Shown here piece by piece: positions 18,198-27,968 of a DNA stretch of 64,000 nt. How positions within the stretch are numbered: position 1 is the stretch's first letter; each line of letters begins with the position of its first letter. The position numbers and the translations under genes were made by a program. Source of the stretch: Nisaea nitritireducens (GTDB lineage: Bacteria; Pseudomonadota; Alphaproteobacteria; Thalassobaculales; Thalassobaculaceae); contig NZ_JACZFS010000017.1 of NCBI RefSeq assembly GCF_014904795.1, positions 124,001-188,000 of the forward strand, in the 5' to 3' direction. The notes below the pieces were generated by a model. That model did not search any database. It saw nothing but the letters and a program-made list of their open reading frames with translations, and had not been told where the DNA came from.

Positions 18198-18617
18198 ATG
18201 CCAGTGAGTTCGGCAACGCAGCGGATACGTCCGATGGAAGCAATTGAAAATGCAGCGATCGTCTCTGTCGGCAGAGCCTCCGGCTTTGCCGCGCTGGCGA
18301 TCATCTGCATTGTCATGAGCCTCAGCTACGAGCCGCTCGTCGCCGCGCGCGCCGGCTGCATCCTCTGCCTGATCGTCGCCGCCATCCTCTTTCACTATGC
18401 GATGCGCGCGCCATCGCGGCCTTACCGGCAGACCGAACTCTGGATCATTCTCGCCAGAGAGGACCGGCCGCCGAAACCGGTCGCACAGCGGATCATCGGT
18501 TCAATCCTGCATCAGACCTATCGAAAGTTCGGCCAGTATGCGGTTCTTTCTGCCCTGATTTTCATGACCCTCTCGATCATCCTGCTGTTTTTCCCGGATT
18601 TCAGACTCGGCGCCTGA
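18198..18617 (+). CDS. Small inner-membrane protein of unknown function
   Basis: The ATG at 18198 has GGAGAG six bases upstream. The 139-residue protein has three hydrophobic segments: ASGFAALAIICIVMSLSY (about 23-40), GCILCLIVAAILFHYAM (about 50-66) and a C-terminal AVLSALIFMTLSIILLFF. Between the second and third lies a charged loop (QTELWIILAREDRPPKP). No family recognised. It is divergent from the MBL hydrolase and precedes the ArsR pair. Confidence 0.65.
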   Translation: MPVSSATQRIRPMEAIENAAIVSVGRASGFAALAIICIVMSLSYEPLVAARAGCILCLIVAAILFHYAMRAPSRPYRQTELWIILAREDRPPKPVAQRIIGSILHQTYRKFGQYAVLSALIFMTLSIILLFFPDFRLGA

Positions 18618-18666
18618 ACGGCGGCGTTCATCACCCGCTTCTCACTGCATTTAAGTGAACCATTTA

Positions 18667-18700
18667 GTTGACTAATTATTTTCCACACCATAAAGTCAAC
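18667..18700. promoter_or_regulatory. Inverted repeat upstream of the arsR-type gene (candidate operator)
   Basis: GTTGACT at 18667-18673 is the reverse complement of AGTCAAC at 18694-18700; the 20-bp AT-rich centre could hold a -10 region. The site ends 28 bp before the ArsR start, the usual place for an autoregulatory ArsR operator. Inference from position and symmetry. Confidence 0.45.
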
Positions 18701-18727
18701 CAACAAGTTCATTAACGGACGTGAGCC

Positions 18728-19042
18728 ATGCCAGCACTCGATCAGACATTCGCCGCCCTTTCGGATGGGACACGCCGGGCCATTCTGGCGCGCCTGCATG
18801 ACGGAGAGGTCACTCTGTCGGAAATCGCGCAGCCATTCGACATGTCCCAGACCGCTGTCTCGAAACATGTCCGCGTGCTTTCCGATGCGGGGCTCGTCTC
18901 CGTCCACAAACGCGGCCGAACCCGCTATTGCGCCCTCAATGCCGCCCCCATGAAAGACGCGACCGACTGGCTCAACACCTACAAACAGTTCTGGGAAGAT
19001 GGCTTCAAAAGCCTCGCCCGTTTTCTGGAGGAAGAAAAATGA
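18728..19042 (+). CDS. ArsR-family transcriptional regulator
   Basis: A 104-residue winged-helix protein: TFAALSDGTRRAILARLHDG is the ArsR opening, VTLSEIAQPFDMSQTAVSKH the recognition helix region and SVHKRGRTRYCALN the wing. No Cys-Cys metal motif (ELCVCDL type) is present, so it is probably not a metal sensor. Its stop overlaps the ATG of the following AHSA1 gene (ATGA), a pairing seen in many bacteria in which the regulator is encoded with an SRPBCC protein. Confidence 0.9.
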   Translation: MPALDQTFAALSDGTRRAILARLHDGEVTLSEIAQPFDMSQTAVSKHVRVLSDAGLVSVHKRGRTRYCALNAAPMKDATDWLNTYKQFWEDGFKSLARFLEEEK

Positions 19043-19539
19043 CATTCGCCTATCTGAAATCGCCGCATGGCGCCGATCCGATCATTGTCGAAGGCACTTT
19101 CCCTGCCTCTCCCGAGCGGGTTTTCCAAGCCTTCACCGCGCCGGAAGATCTCGTCCAGTGGTTTGGCAACCACGCGCTGGAAAAAGCAGAGGTCGATCTC
19201 AGGGTCGGAGGAAGCTGGACCTTCACCTTCGCCGAAAAAGACGGCGAACGGGATATCCTGCATGGGCAGTATGAGGAGATCGACCCGGGCCGGATTTTGG
19301 TCTTCAGCTGGCGTCACCACAAAGAAACCGCGTCAGGGAAAGGGGAGACCTCTCCCACATCCGAGGTTGCCGTCTATTTCACGGCAGTTGAGAACGGCAC
19401 ACGGGTCCGGCTGATCCACTCGATGGTGGAAAGCGAAAGCTCACGGCTCAATATCTGCGGCGGCTGGGACGCCTGCTTCGGCGATCTCGAGCGGCTATTG
19501 CAGAGCGATGCTCCGGCTGCCAAGGCAGCCACCGCCTAA
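19039..19539 (+). CDS. SRPBCC (AHSA1-type) domain protein
   Basis: A 166-residue protein with the START/Bet v1-like fold: VEGTFPASPERVFQAFTAPE at the N-terminus, VQWFG, then GGSWTFTFAEKDG and ILVFSWR strands, and a C-terminal helix beginning GGWDACFGDLERLL. This fold binds hydrophobic small ligands. It starts inside the stop of the ArsR gene, so translation is coupled and the regulator probably responds to, or controls, whatever this protein handles. No ligand can be assigned. Confidence 0.87.
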   Translation: MTFAYLKSPHGADPIIVEGTFPASPERVFQAFTAPEDLVQWFGNHALEKAEVDLRVGGSWTFTFAEKDGERDILHGQYEEIDPGRILVFSWRHHKETASGKGETSPTSEVAVYFTAVENGTRVRLIHSMVESESSRLNICGGWDACFGDLERLLQSDAPAAKAATA

Positions 19540-19639
19540 TGCCCGTCTCCTAGAGAGCACGCCAACTCCCCCTCGCCGCTTTTCGCCACCGATGCTAGAG
19601 ACACATAGATCGGTTTGCGAATAGCGGCGGGACAGGAAA

Positions 19640-20749
19640 ATGACGGAGCAGCGGGGCCTTCAGGAATTTTTCGACGACCCGGCGACAATCGCCACCCGTC
19701 ACAAAATGAGCGCATCTGCATCGGAGCCCGTCGGCCAGGCCGAACTTCTCGCGCTTGAGCCGGGTGCCGCGGAACGCTTCGTCACTCTCGGGCTCGATTA
19801 TCCGGAGCGCTTCGGGCCGTCCGAGCTGCGCACGGCCATCGCGGCCAAATACAGCTCTGTCCCGTTCGATGGGGTGCTGATTACCAGCGGCCTCGATGAA
19901 GGACTCGCCCTGCTCTTCACCGCGCTGATCGAACCCAGGGACCGGGTGATCGTGCTGACGCCCTGTTATCCGCCGCACCTGCTTCTGCCTGAATGGCGCG
20001 GCGCAGAGATCGTGCCCTGGCCGGCACGGCCGGAAAATGACTGGGTGCCGGATCTGGATGAGCTTGCGGGCCTGCTCTCGAAACCGACAAAGGCGGTTAT
20101 CACCACCTTCCCGCAAAACCCGACCGGTTTCATGCCGGACGAAGCCTATCTTTCCGCTTTTCTGGCGCTGCTGGAGCGTTCCGGCACGGTGCTGCTTTCA
20201 GACGAAATCTATGCCGGTCTGCCCGACGGCACCGCTGCTCCCAATCTGGCGGACCGCTACCTGAAGGCTGTCTCCCTGCATGGCCTTTCCAAGACTTGCG
20301 GATTGCCCGGCCTGCGGCTCGGCTGGCTCGCCAGCCGGGACGAGAAAATGATGGGAGCGGTCAAGCAGGTGAAAGACCTCTTCAACTGTTATGTCCCCGC
20401 TCCGGTCGCCTTTCTGGCGGGTGTCGCTTTCCGGAACGAAACGAAGCTGATCAGGCGTAACAGCGATATCCTTGAAGCCAGTATCATGGCCGTTGAGGAA
20501 TTCATCGCCCGGCATGGCAATCTCTTTTCCTGGGTGCCGCCCGGCGCCGGCACCGTCGCCTTTCCGCGATGGCATGGGCCCGGCGGCACACAGGCACTGA
20601 GCGACCAGCTGGTTCGGGAAGCCTCCATCGCGCTGGCGCCGAGCCTTTGCTTCGACGCGGGCGACGATCATGTCCGCTTCGGCATGTGCCGGCGCAGCTT
20701 TCCGGACAGTCTCGCGGCGCTGGAGAAGTTTCTCTCCAGCGCTCTCTGA
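19640..20749 (+). CDS. Class I/II pyridoxal-phosphate aminotransferase
   Basis: A 369-residue fold-type I PLP enzyme. VLITSGLDEGLALLFTALIE contacts the cofactor phosphate, PQNPTGFMP is the aspartate-aminotransferase-family Asn block, LLSDEIYAG gives the Asp-x-x-Tyr pair and SLHGLSKTCGLPGLRLGWLAS carries the PLP lysine (SK). The substrate is not evident; the short N-terminus resembles aminotransferases of the alanine/capreomycidine-like subgroup. It is convergent with another aminotransferase 12 bp downstream. Confidence 0.83.
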   Translation: MTEQRGLQEFFDDPATIATRHKMSASASEPVGQAELLALEPGAAERFVTLGLDYPERFGPSELRTAIAAKYSSVPFDGVLITSGLDEGLALLFTALIEPRDRVIVLTPCYPPHLLLPEWRGAEIVPWPARPENDWVPDLDELAGLLSKPTKAVITTFPQNPTGFMPDEAYLSAFLALLERSGTVLLSDEIYAGLPDGTAAPNLADRYLKAVSLHGLSKTCGLPGLRLGWLASRDEKMMGAVKQVKDLFNCYVPAPVAFLAGVAFRNETKLIRRNSDILEASIMAVEEFIARHGNLFSWVPPGAGTVAFPRWHGPGGTQALSDQLVREASIALAPSLCFDAGDDHVRFGMCRRSFPDSLAALEKFLSSAL

Positions 20750-20761
20750 CCGGGCGTCAGC

Positions 20762-21985
20762 TCAGGCGTTCGCGATGGTCTTCGGCAGGCCGAATTCCTC
20801 CCGGCAGACTTCCGCCAGCGCGGCAATACCCTTACGAATCGTCTCGACCGGAGGATTGGCGTAACAGATCCGGATCGCCCGTTTCGCTCCCGGCCCCTCG
20901 ATGGACCATTCGGCGCCCGGATTGACCTGGATGCCGTGCTTTGCCGCTTCCGCCGCAAGGCGCGACGTATCGATCTCCGCAGGCAGCTTGACCCAGAGGA
21001 AGATGCCTCCTGGCGGTGCTTCGAATTCCGCCACGGTGCCGAAATTCTTCTCCATCGCCTCGATCAGCACGTCGCATTTCTGCTTCAGCACCTTGTTCAG
21101 CCCGGCGACATGGTTTTCAAAGTGCGCGTTACAGAACTCGGCCAACACCATCTGCTCAAGAGAGCCGGAACCTGCATCGGTCTTACAGGACAACAGGCGC
21201 GCCATGAACGGCCAAGGGGCGACGACAAAGCCAACGCGGAGTGCCGGGGCGATGGATTTCGAGAAGGAGCCGACAAAGACTACCCGTCCGCTCTTATCCA
21301 GCGCATGCAGCGCCGGCGGGCGTTTTCCGTCCCAGATCAGGTCGGAGTAACATTCGTCCTCGATCACAGCGACATCGTACTGTTCGGCCAGCCGCAGCAG
21401 CTCCTTGCGCCGTTCCAGAGGCATGATCGAGGCGGTCGGGTTCTGTACTGTCGGGATGACATAGATGAATTTCGGCTTTGTCCCATCGGCATCCAGCTTC
21501 GCCAGAGTGTCCGCGAGATGGTCCATCCGCATGCCCTGCTCATCGAGCTTGATACCGAGCGGCGTGACGCCCAGGCGCTGGAACCGGGTCAGGCACCCGC
21601 CATAGGTTGCCTCCTCGATCAGCACCGTGTCCCCCGGCGCCAGCATCACCTCATTGATAAGGTCGAGCCCCTGCAGGGAGCCGGACGTCAGCAGCACATC
21701 ATCCGCCGTACAGGTCATCCCGGCATCGCGCCCGAGTTTTCCGGCGAGGAACTCACGGAGCGGACGATAGCCCTGAGGGCCGCTTTCCAGACTGTAGGTG
21801 GCGAGTGTCGTTCCCTCGCGCTGCAGAACACGTGTCGCAGCATCAACCAGTGCATCGGTTGGAATGCTCTCCGGCGCGTTGTGACCGCCGACAAAATTGA
21901 AGTCCGGAAAACCGTTCCAGCGCCCTGCCGGTGCCGGCAGGTCTTGCCGTACCACGGCTTCAAAATCAAACTCCTGCGATGTCAT
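20762..21985 (-). CDS. PLP-dependent aminotransferase (2-aminoadipate/MocR C-domain type)
   Basis: The start at 21985 follows GGGGAA. The protein (407 aa) has VLLTSGSLQGLDLINEVML (cofactor phosphate loop), IPTVQNPTASIMPLERRKEL (Asn block), VIEDECYSDLIWDG and VVFVGSFSKSIAPALRVGFV with the Schiff-base Lys. This arrangement is that of LysN/2-aminoadipate transaminases and of the C-terminal half of MocR regulators, but no GntR domain is fused. It probably deaminates an alpha-amino acid. Confidence 0.83.
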   Translation of the reverse strand: MTSQEFDFEAVVRQDLPAPAGRWNGFPDFNFVGGHNAPESIPTDALVDAATRVLQREGTTLATYSLESGPQGYRPLREFLAGKLGRDAGMTCTADDVLLTSGSLQGLDLINEVMLAPGDTVLIEEATYGGCLTRFQRLGVTPLGIKLDEQGMRMDHLADTLAKLDADGTKPKFIYVIPTVQNPTASIMPLERRKELLRLAEQYDVAVIEDECYSDLIWDGKRPPALHALDKSGRVVFVGSFSKSIAPALRVGFVVAPWPFMARLLSCKTDAGSGSLEQMVLAEFCNAHFENHVAGLNKVLKQKCDVLIEAMEKNFGTVAEFEAPPGGIFLWVKLPAEIDTSRLAAEAAKHGIQVNPGAEWSIEGPGAKRAIRICYANPPVETIRKGIAALAEVCREEFGLPKTIANA

Positions 21986-22076
21986 CGCACTTCCCCACCT
22001 GATGATTCCCCAATTGGAAAGCAGCGTGGCCGGGATCAGCGGTCAGGACAAGGTCCGGACGCACGAACGACGCGCA

Positions 22077-22931
22077 CTAGTGACGTTCCAGTTTCCGAAG
22101 ATATGCCTCGCCGAAGCGGGTGCCGAGCATGGCATCGCGGGTCAACAGCGCCCGCAGCGCGACATCGAAAGAACTGTATACGTCGTGCAGGATCAGCGCG
22201 ATTTTCAGCAACTGCATCGGGTTCAGGAGATCGAAGCGGGTGAAATCCCGAATGAAGATCGCATCCGCCCATACGGACTGGCTGAGACCTGCGTAAGGAT
22301 TGTTATCAACAATAAGCGGCTTCACCACCCGGCTGACCGGCTGGACGAAGCGGTGGAGCATGAACCCATGCTGCCGCAAGAACAGATCGACGTCGGAGAA
22401 CAGCGGTTGGTTCTCGTACATCTGCATGAATTCGACTTCCGACTGGATAACCAGGCAGTTTGCGAGTTTGTCGGTTCCGTTCCGGAATACCTCCAACTCC
22501 GCCCCCTGAATGTCGATCTTCAGAAAGTCGAGATTATCGATCTCGGCGACATCATCCAGACGGACTGTCTGGATCGTCTCCCGGCCGATTACCTGCCCCC
22601 ATTCGTCGAAGCCATGAAAGCAGTTCAGCACCGCCGGGTTCGGCTCCAATAAAGAGGTCATGCCCGGTGCTTTGCAGATCCTCAAAGTCTGCTCGGTTCC
22701 ATCGTAAACCGCATGGGGGAGATAGGTTTCATGCGCGCTTTTCCGCGCCTGAAGCTCGGCCAGAGCGTCCCTGTTCGGCTCGAATCCGACGAGCCGCACT
22801 TTCCCGCTTTCAAGCAGATCCTGGTAAGGCGGACGGCCGTCGACCGCAATCGGATTGGCGCCGATATCGACGACATCAATCGTCACGTCAATGTCGAGCA
22901 ATTCCGTCAGAGACGGTCGTTCAGCACTCAT
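22077..22931 (-). CDS. FkbM-family methyltransferase
   Basis: The ATG at 22931 (MSAERPSLTEL) is preceded by a GGGGG run. The protein (284 aa) has IDVVDIGANPIAVDG as SAM motif I, KVRLVGFEPNRDALAEL as motif II and, at mid-protein, NLDFLKIDIQGAELEVFRNG, the FkbM block in which the Asp-x-Gln/Glu-Gly positions are diagnostic. FkbM enzymes O-methylate sugars or secondary metabolites and often modify surface glycans. The genes nearby are metabolic, so the acceptor is unknown. Confidence 0.85.
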   Translation of the reverse strand: MSAERPSLTELLDIDVTIDVVDIGANPIAVDGRPPYQDLLESGKVRLVGFEPNRDALAELQARKSAHETYLPHAVYDGTEQTLRICKAPGMTSLLEPNPAVLNCFHGFDEWGQVIGRETIQTVRLDDVAEIDNLDFLKIDIQGAELEVFRNGTDKLANCLVIQSEVEFMQMYENQPLFSDVDLFLRQHGFMLHRFVQPVSRVVKPLIVDNNPYAGLSQSVWADAIFIRDFTRFDLLNPMQLLKIALILHDVYSSFDVALRALLTRDAMLGTRFGEAYLRKLERH

Positions 22932-23077
22932 TTTGCCCCCGCGAGGAAACACCGGTCCAGATTGAATGCGAAGGCTCGCATCTCCGCTCGGGTCCGGCAA
23001 CAGAAAGCCATATTCCCGGCATGCAAACGGCGCCCCTGTTCCCAGAGGCGCCGCCGAAATGATTTATCGTTTCCGGA

Positions 23078-24253
23078 TCAGCCGGCGCGCGGCAGTTCCG
23101 CCTCAACCAATGCCGCCCAGAGGCTGGCACCCGTGGTCAGGGTTTCGTCATTGAAGTCATATTCCGGATGGTGCACCGAGTGGGTGTGGGTCTCGTCACC
23201 GCCACCGAGGAAGATATAGGCGCCCGGACGTTCTTCCAGCATGAAGGAGAAATCCTCGCTGCCCATCAGGGCCTCGGTTTCCGGATCGACTGCTTCCATG
23301 CCAACGACGCTGGCCGCTGCGGAGATGATCCGCTCAACCTGCGCATCATGGTTAGAGGTGACCGGATAGCCCTCGCGATACTCGCATTCGATCTCGATCC
23401 CGTTGGCCAGCGCCAGACCTTCGCAGAGTTTCTGGAACTTCTCCTTGATCAGCGCCTGGACCTCTTTGGTCATGGTGCGGACAGAAGCGTTCAGGATGGC
23501 CTCACCCGGAATGACGTTATTCGCCGTGCCCGCATGGAACTGGGTGATGCTGACCACGGCGGTATCGAACGGATTGATCGAGCGGGACACGAAGGTCTGC
23601 GCTGCCTGATAGATCTGCGTGCCGATGGCGATCGGGTCGATGGCCATGTGCGGCATCGCGGCATGACCGCCGCGCGCCTTGATGGTGATGGTGACGCTGT
23701 CCGCGCCAGCCATCAGCGGGCCTTTGCGGATACCGAACGTGTTCTTCGGAAGCTGCGGCATATTGTGCAGACCGTAGACCGTATCGCACGGAAAACGCTC
23801 GAACAGGCCGTCCTCGATCATCGTCCTGGCGCCGGCACCACCTTCTTCAGCGGGCTGGAAATACAGATTCACGGTGCCGTCGAAATTCCGGGTCTCGGCC
23901 AGATATTTCGCCGCGCCGAGCAACGTGGAGGTATGTCCATCATGGCCACAGGCATGCATCTTTCCGGGAACAGTCGACTTGTATTCCGGGTTCGATACTT
24001 CCTGCATCGGCAGGGCGTCCATATCCGCCCGGATGCCGATGGAACCAGTGCCAGAGCCATTTCCCTTGATCACACCGACCACACCGGTCTTGCCGACGCC
24101 TTCATGGGTCTCGATGCCCCAGGAACGCAGCTTTTCCGCAACGATCCCGGCCGTCCGGGTTTCCTCGTAGCAAAGCTCCGGATGCATGTGGAAATCATGG
24201 CGCCATTCGCGCATTTCACATTCGAATTCGGCGATACGGTTCTTGATCGGCAT
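23078..24253 (-). CDS. M20-family amidohydrolase (hippurate hydrolase-like)
   Basis: The protein has 391 residues. MHPELCYEETRTAGIVAEKL is the N-terminal signature of the amidohydrolase/IAA-amino-acid hydrolase branch; GSIGIRADMDALPMQE gives the Asp metal region, GKMHACGHDGHTSTLLGAAK the CGHDxH metal motif and LYFQPAEEGGAGA the catalytic Glu pair. GSEDFSFMLEERPGAY is the C-terminal SEDF block. It cleaves an N-acyl or N-aroyl amino acid in the cytoplasm with zinc or manganese. It is single-gene. Confidence 0.9.
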   Translation of the reverse strand: MPIKNRIAEFECEMREWRHDFHMHPELCYEETRTAGIVAEKLRSWGIETHEGVGKTGVVGVIKGNGSGTGSIGIRADMDALPMQEVSNPEYKSTVPGKMHACGHDGHTSTLLGAAKYLAETRNFDGTVNLYFQPAEEGGAGARTMIEDGLFERFPCDTVYGLHNMPQLPKNTFGIRKGPLMAGADSVTITIKARGGHAAMPHMAIDPIAIGTQIYQAAQTFVSRSINPFDTAVVSITQFHAGTANNVIPGEAILNASVRTMTKEVQALIKEKFQKLCEGLALANGIEIECEYREGYPVTSNHDAQVERIISAAASVVGMEAVDPETEALMGSEDFSFMLEERPGAYIFLGGGDETHTHSVHHPEYDFNDETLTTGASLWAALVEAELPRAG

Positions 24254-24881
24254 CTCTACCTGTTCCTTTCAAATTCCTGCCACGGCGAGGAAGCCGTAGA
24301 GGGAGCCATAGCGCTGCCGCGCAGGCCGGGCGTGTCTGAATAGTCCGGGAAACGGTCGTACCAACGACCTTAAGGCCGCTCGAATTACAGCCTGAAAAGA
24401 AATCCTATCTTACTGCAACCAAGCACCTATCGGGAAGCAGGAACCTTTCCCTAATTCAGAACCAACGCACCATCGCCGAAGAGCCCCCCCTCAATCCTTC
24501 ATATCGGATCTGGCTTGCGAAAATCACTTGGCCGCAATCATGCAATCTATGAAAGATTTAATCTTACAAAATTGTGTAAAATGCTTCCCATAATACGAAC
24601 AGAAAATGTGTGCCATTACTTAACGGCGAAGAGCTCCTAACTTGCGGAAGCTTAACGAATATTTACATTAATGGCTTATTAAGGCTTCCATTTATAAACT
24701 CAGGATAGCGAATTCCATACAGATGGATGACATCAGCGCTCTAAAATGTAAAAATTTCCCGTGAAAAAACACTGGAAATATGGGTAGTTTGTGCATCAAG
24801 TAACGGTATGGGCGAAGTTTTGATTATACAATTTTTGATACAAATCCTTCCAATGGAAGATCACGCAAAGGGCCGCTTTAA
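24254..24881. other. Long AT-rich intergenic region upstream of the chemoreceptor
   Basis: This is 628 bp without a coding frame, distinctly AT-richer than its flanks. It must hold the promoters of both divergent genes. A short dyad TTACA (24564-24568)/TGTAA (24575-24579) is visible but I cannot tie it to a known regulator. No sigma-54 GG-N10-GC element is convincing. No RNA gene recognised. Confidence 0.4.
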
Positions 24882-26933
24882 ATGTTTTCCAGTCTCTCGA
24901 TCCGGAAGAAAATCATTGGCGTATGTCTGGTCACTCTCCCTCTCCCGATAGTCGCTCTGGTCTATGCTGTATTCTCGATGAATTTGATCGGCATTGAGCT
25001 CAAGGAGATTGCAGAAGAAGACATGCCGATCACCCGGCAATTGACCAAGGTGACCGTCTTGCAGCTTGAGCAAGCCATTCATTTTGAGAAAGCCATGCGA
25101 TTTTCCGGCATTCAGAAGAAGGATGCCGATCTGAGCGCGGTGCTCGCCAAGGAAATCAAAAAATTCGAAGAACAAAGCAAGAGTGCGGATGCGCTGTTTC
25201 TGGACCTTGAACGCAGACTGGAGCATGCGATTGAGGTGAGTTCGTCCCACGGGGCGACCGAATCCGTCGAGGAGTTTTCATCGGTCGCGGAACAAATCAA
25301 AGAAGCAAAGCGCCTCCACGCTGATTACGAGGTTCAGGCCAAAGGCGCATTCAAAGCCCATGAAGCGGGTGATATGGATGCGGCAACCGGCTTTGCTGAA
25401 AAAGCGGAGGCACTGGAAACCACTCTCGATCACAAGATGGAAGAGATCCTGAATGAGATCGGGGAATTTACGCAGCGCTCTCTCTATGCTGCTGAAGAGC
25501 ACGAACAGCAAAGCTTGAAGATCATTATCGCTCTGGCCTGCCTGGGTCTGGTCGGCGGGCTTGTCAGCGGTGCGGTAATCGGCAATGCGGTCGCCGGACC
25601 GATCGTCAAGCTGACCTCCGCCATGGCTAAGCTGTCCACCGGCGACTATAGCGCAGAGGTTCCGGCGCGCGGCCGCAGAGACGAAATCGGCAGCATGGCG
25701 GAAGCCGTTTCGGTTTTCAAAGAGGCCAGCATCGAGCTTGAACAGATGACCGAGTCCCGGCAGCAGGAGCAGGAGGAGCAGCAGCGCCGCCTGCAGGAAG
25801 AGATGCTGGCGCTCAGCAACAAACTGGAAGAAGAACTGAAAACCGCCGTCGCCTCCATCGCCGACGAAATGGAGCAGATGCGCCAGCGTTCGGAGACCAT
25901 GAATAGGTCAGCGGAAAATGTGAGACAGGAAAGCATGGCCGTCGCAGCCGCCTCGGAAGAAGCGACTGTGAACGTCAACACCGTGGCAGCCGCATCCCAG
26001 GAAATGTCGCAATCAATCCAGGAAATCAGCCGCCAGGTCGGTGCATCGACGAATATCGCCAAGGACGCGACAACCGAGATCCAGAAAACCAATGCGACCG
26101 TCGAAGGGCTTGCAAGCGCGGCCGAAAAGATCGGCGCAGTAGTCAATATGATCACCGATATCGCCGAGCAAACCAACCTTCTGGCCCTCAACGCAACCAT
26201 CGAGGCCGCACGCGCAGGCGAAGCGGGTAAAGGGTTTGCGGTTGTCGCATCGGAAGTAAAATCCCTCGCCAACCAGACAGGCAGCGCGACCGAAGACATC
26301 GCAGAGCAGGTCCAAAGTATTCAGAGCATTGCCAGCGACGCGGTCCAGGCGATGCGCGGGATCGGCGAAACCGTTCTGCGGATTAACGAGATCTCGGAAC
26401 AGATCACGACCGCTATCGAGCAACAGACCGACACGACCAATGAAATCACCCAGAATGTCCAGGAAGCGGCCATGGGCACTCAGGAAGTCTCCGGAAAAAT
26501 CACGGGCGTTGCCTCGTCGGCGGAGGAAAACGGCACGATTTCTCAGGAGATCAGTAACTCCGCGACCACGATCACAAACAAAATGCAGGAACTACAGACC
26601 AGGCTGACGGCCATCGTCCGGGAATCCGCGGCAGGTAACCGGCGTGAAGCGGAACGTAAAACGCTCATGGAAGCGTCCAGATTCCGACTCGGCGAGAGCT
26701 GGTATGATTGTGTCATCCACAACATCTCGGAAACCGGCCTCGAAATCGGTACTGATGAACAGGTCCCGGAAGGCTCGGCTGTCGAGGTTGACCTGACCGG
26801 TCTCGGCAGAGTCCAGGCCCGGGTCGTGAGGCAACGCAAACGTGTCAAAGGGTTCGGCGCTGAGTTCATCGAGCTCGACGAAAGCATCCGGGAGACCATC
26901 CAGGCATGGGACCAAGCGGCAATCGCCGCCTGA
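24882..26933 (+). CDS. Methyl-accepting chemotaxis protein with C-terminal PilZ domain
   Basis: The 683-residue protein starts with a membrane helix (about 8-33), then a helical four-helix-bundle-like periplasmic domain, a second membrane helix (about 212-236) and a HAMP domain with the [17 protein letters not shown] block. The signalling domain follows, with the receptor tip [21 protein letters not shown] and coiled coils. The last ~90 residues are Pil[10 protein letters not shown] (RxxxR), then [12 protein letters not shown] and a VKGFGAEF ending. It should sense a periplasmic signal, control a CheA kinase and also bind cyclic-di-GMP. No other che genes are adjacent. Confidence 0.9.
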   Translation: MFSSLSIRKKIIGVCLVTLPLPIVALVYAVFSMNLIGIELKEIAEEDMPITRQLTKVTVLQLEQAIHFEKAMRFSGIQKKDADLSAVLAKEIKKFEEQSKSADALFLDLERRLEHAIEVSSSHGATESVEEFSSVAEQIKEAKRLHADYEVQAKGAFKAHEAGDMDAATGFAEKAEALETTLDHKMEEILNEIGEFTQRSLYAAEEHEQQSLKIIIALACLGLVGGLVSGAVIGNAVAGPIVKLTSAMAKLSTGDYSAEVPARGRRDEIGSMAEAVSVFKEASIELEQMTESRQQEQEEQQRRLQEEMLALSNKLEEELKTAVASIADEMEQMRQRSETMNRSAENVRQESMAVAAASEEATVNVNTVAAASQEMSQSIQEISRQVGASTNIAKDATTEIQKTNATVEGLASAAEKIGAVVNMITDIAEQTNLLALNATIEAARAGEAGKGFAVVASEVKSLANQTGSATEDIAEQVQSIQSIASDAVQAMRGIGETVLRINEISEQITTAIEQQTDTTNEITQNVQEAAMGTQEVSGKITGVASSAEENGTISQEISNSATTITNKMQELQTRLTAIVRESAAGNRREAERKTLMEASRFRLGESWYDCVIHNISETGLEIGTDEQVPEGSAVEVDLTGLGRVQARVVRQRKRVKGFGAEFIELDESIRETIQAWDQAAIAA

Positions 26934-26987
26934 CGGAACGGTCTGCAGCAGCTGCTCCCACACTCGGCCAGCACACCTCAAGGCGAA

Positions 26988-27902
26988 TCATTCCGCCACA
27001 GCAACCGGCGGAATGGCCTTGAGGTAGCGGGCAATTGCGAGGCGGTCGTCGTCGCTCAGCAACCCTGTATTCTCGACCACCTCCGTCATGGAGCCTCCGA
27101 CCGTATCGAAATCCGGGGTGAACCCGGATTTCAGATATTCCGCGATATCGGCTTCCGACCAGGAGGCGATATCGCCTCCAGCCGGGGTCAGGTTCGGAAT
27201 GGTGCCCTCCCCGTCCGGATTGGGCGCACCGGCAAGCCAGCGCGAATGATCGGGGCCTCCGATGGCGGAACGCGGTGTATGGCATTCCCCGCAATGGCCC
27301 GGCCCCTCAACCAGATAGCGGCCACGCTCCAGGTCCACGCCGACCGCCACCACCGGTTCCGGATCGAGATAAAGCCGCTTCCAGAGACCAAGGCCGCGCC
27401 GGATCGAGAATGGGAAGCCGACCGCATGCGGCGTGTTCGCCTGCTTGCTCGCCGGCAGCGATTTCAGGTAGCTCCAGAGGTCCAGCAGATCTTCGGTCTT
27501 CATCCGGGCGTATGACGTGTACGGAAAAGCCGGGTAATAATGACTGCCATCGGGCGACACGCCATGCTTCATGGCGTTGATGAAGTCCACCGCGCGCCAG
27601 GCCCCGATACCTGCTTCGGGATCGGAGGAAATGTTGGGGGCATAGAACGTCCCAAATTCGGTGACGAAAGACCTGCCGCCGGCAAGAACCAGCTTCTGCT
27701 CCCCCTTGGCACCGTCCACCGCATGACAGGAAGCGCAGCCGCCGATGATGAAAATCGTCTGGCCGCGCGCGGCATCGCCACCATCGGCCGTCACGCTGTC
27801 TTCCGGCAGCGTCTCAGGTGCCGTCAGAACCCATCCGGCAACCACTCCGGCAACGGCAAGAGCCACACCCCCGAGCAATGCCCGGCGCACCCCACCTGTC
27901 AT
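26988..27902 (-). CDS. Membrane-anchored di-heme cytochrome c
   Basis: The ATG at 27902 is preceded by GAGGG. An uncleaved or signal-type N-terminal segment (LLGGVALAVAGVVAGWVLTA) is followed by two class I heme domains: GGCASCHAVDGA near residue 55 and GHCGECHTPRSAIGGP near residue 200, each with a later Met ligand candidate. The two-heme layout resembles the cytochrome c subunit of alcohol/aldehyde dehydrogenases and other periplasmic electron-transfer partners. It follows the cytochrome c' gene at a 66-bp gap on the same strand, so both likely form one unit. Confidence 0.87.
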   Translation of the reverse strand: MTGGVRRALLGGVALAVAGVVAGWVLTAPETLPEDSVTADGGDAARGQTIFIIGGCASCHAVDGAKGEQKLVLAGGRSFVTEFGTFYAPNISSDPEAGIGAWRAVDFINAMKHGVSPDGSHYYPAFPYTSYARMKTEDLLDLWSYLKSLPASKQANTPHAVGFPFSIRRGLGLWKRLYLDPEPVVAVGVDLERGRYLVEGPGHCGECHTPRSAIGGPDHSRWLAGAPNPDGEGTIPNLTPAGGDIASWSEADIAEYLKSGFTPDFDTVGGSMTEVVENTGLLSDDDRLAIARYLKAIPPVAVAE

Positions 27903-27968
27903 CACACCCTCTTTCGCACGCCTTGCAGGGCCCGGACACAAGCCGGGCCCCGGTAGAACCTGATTTGT

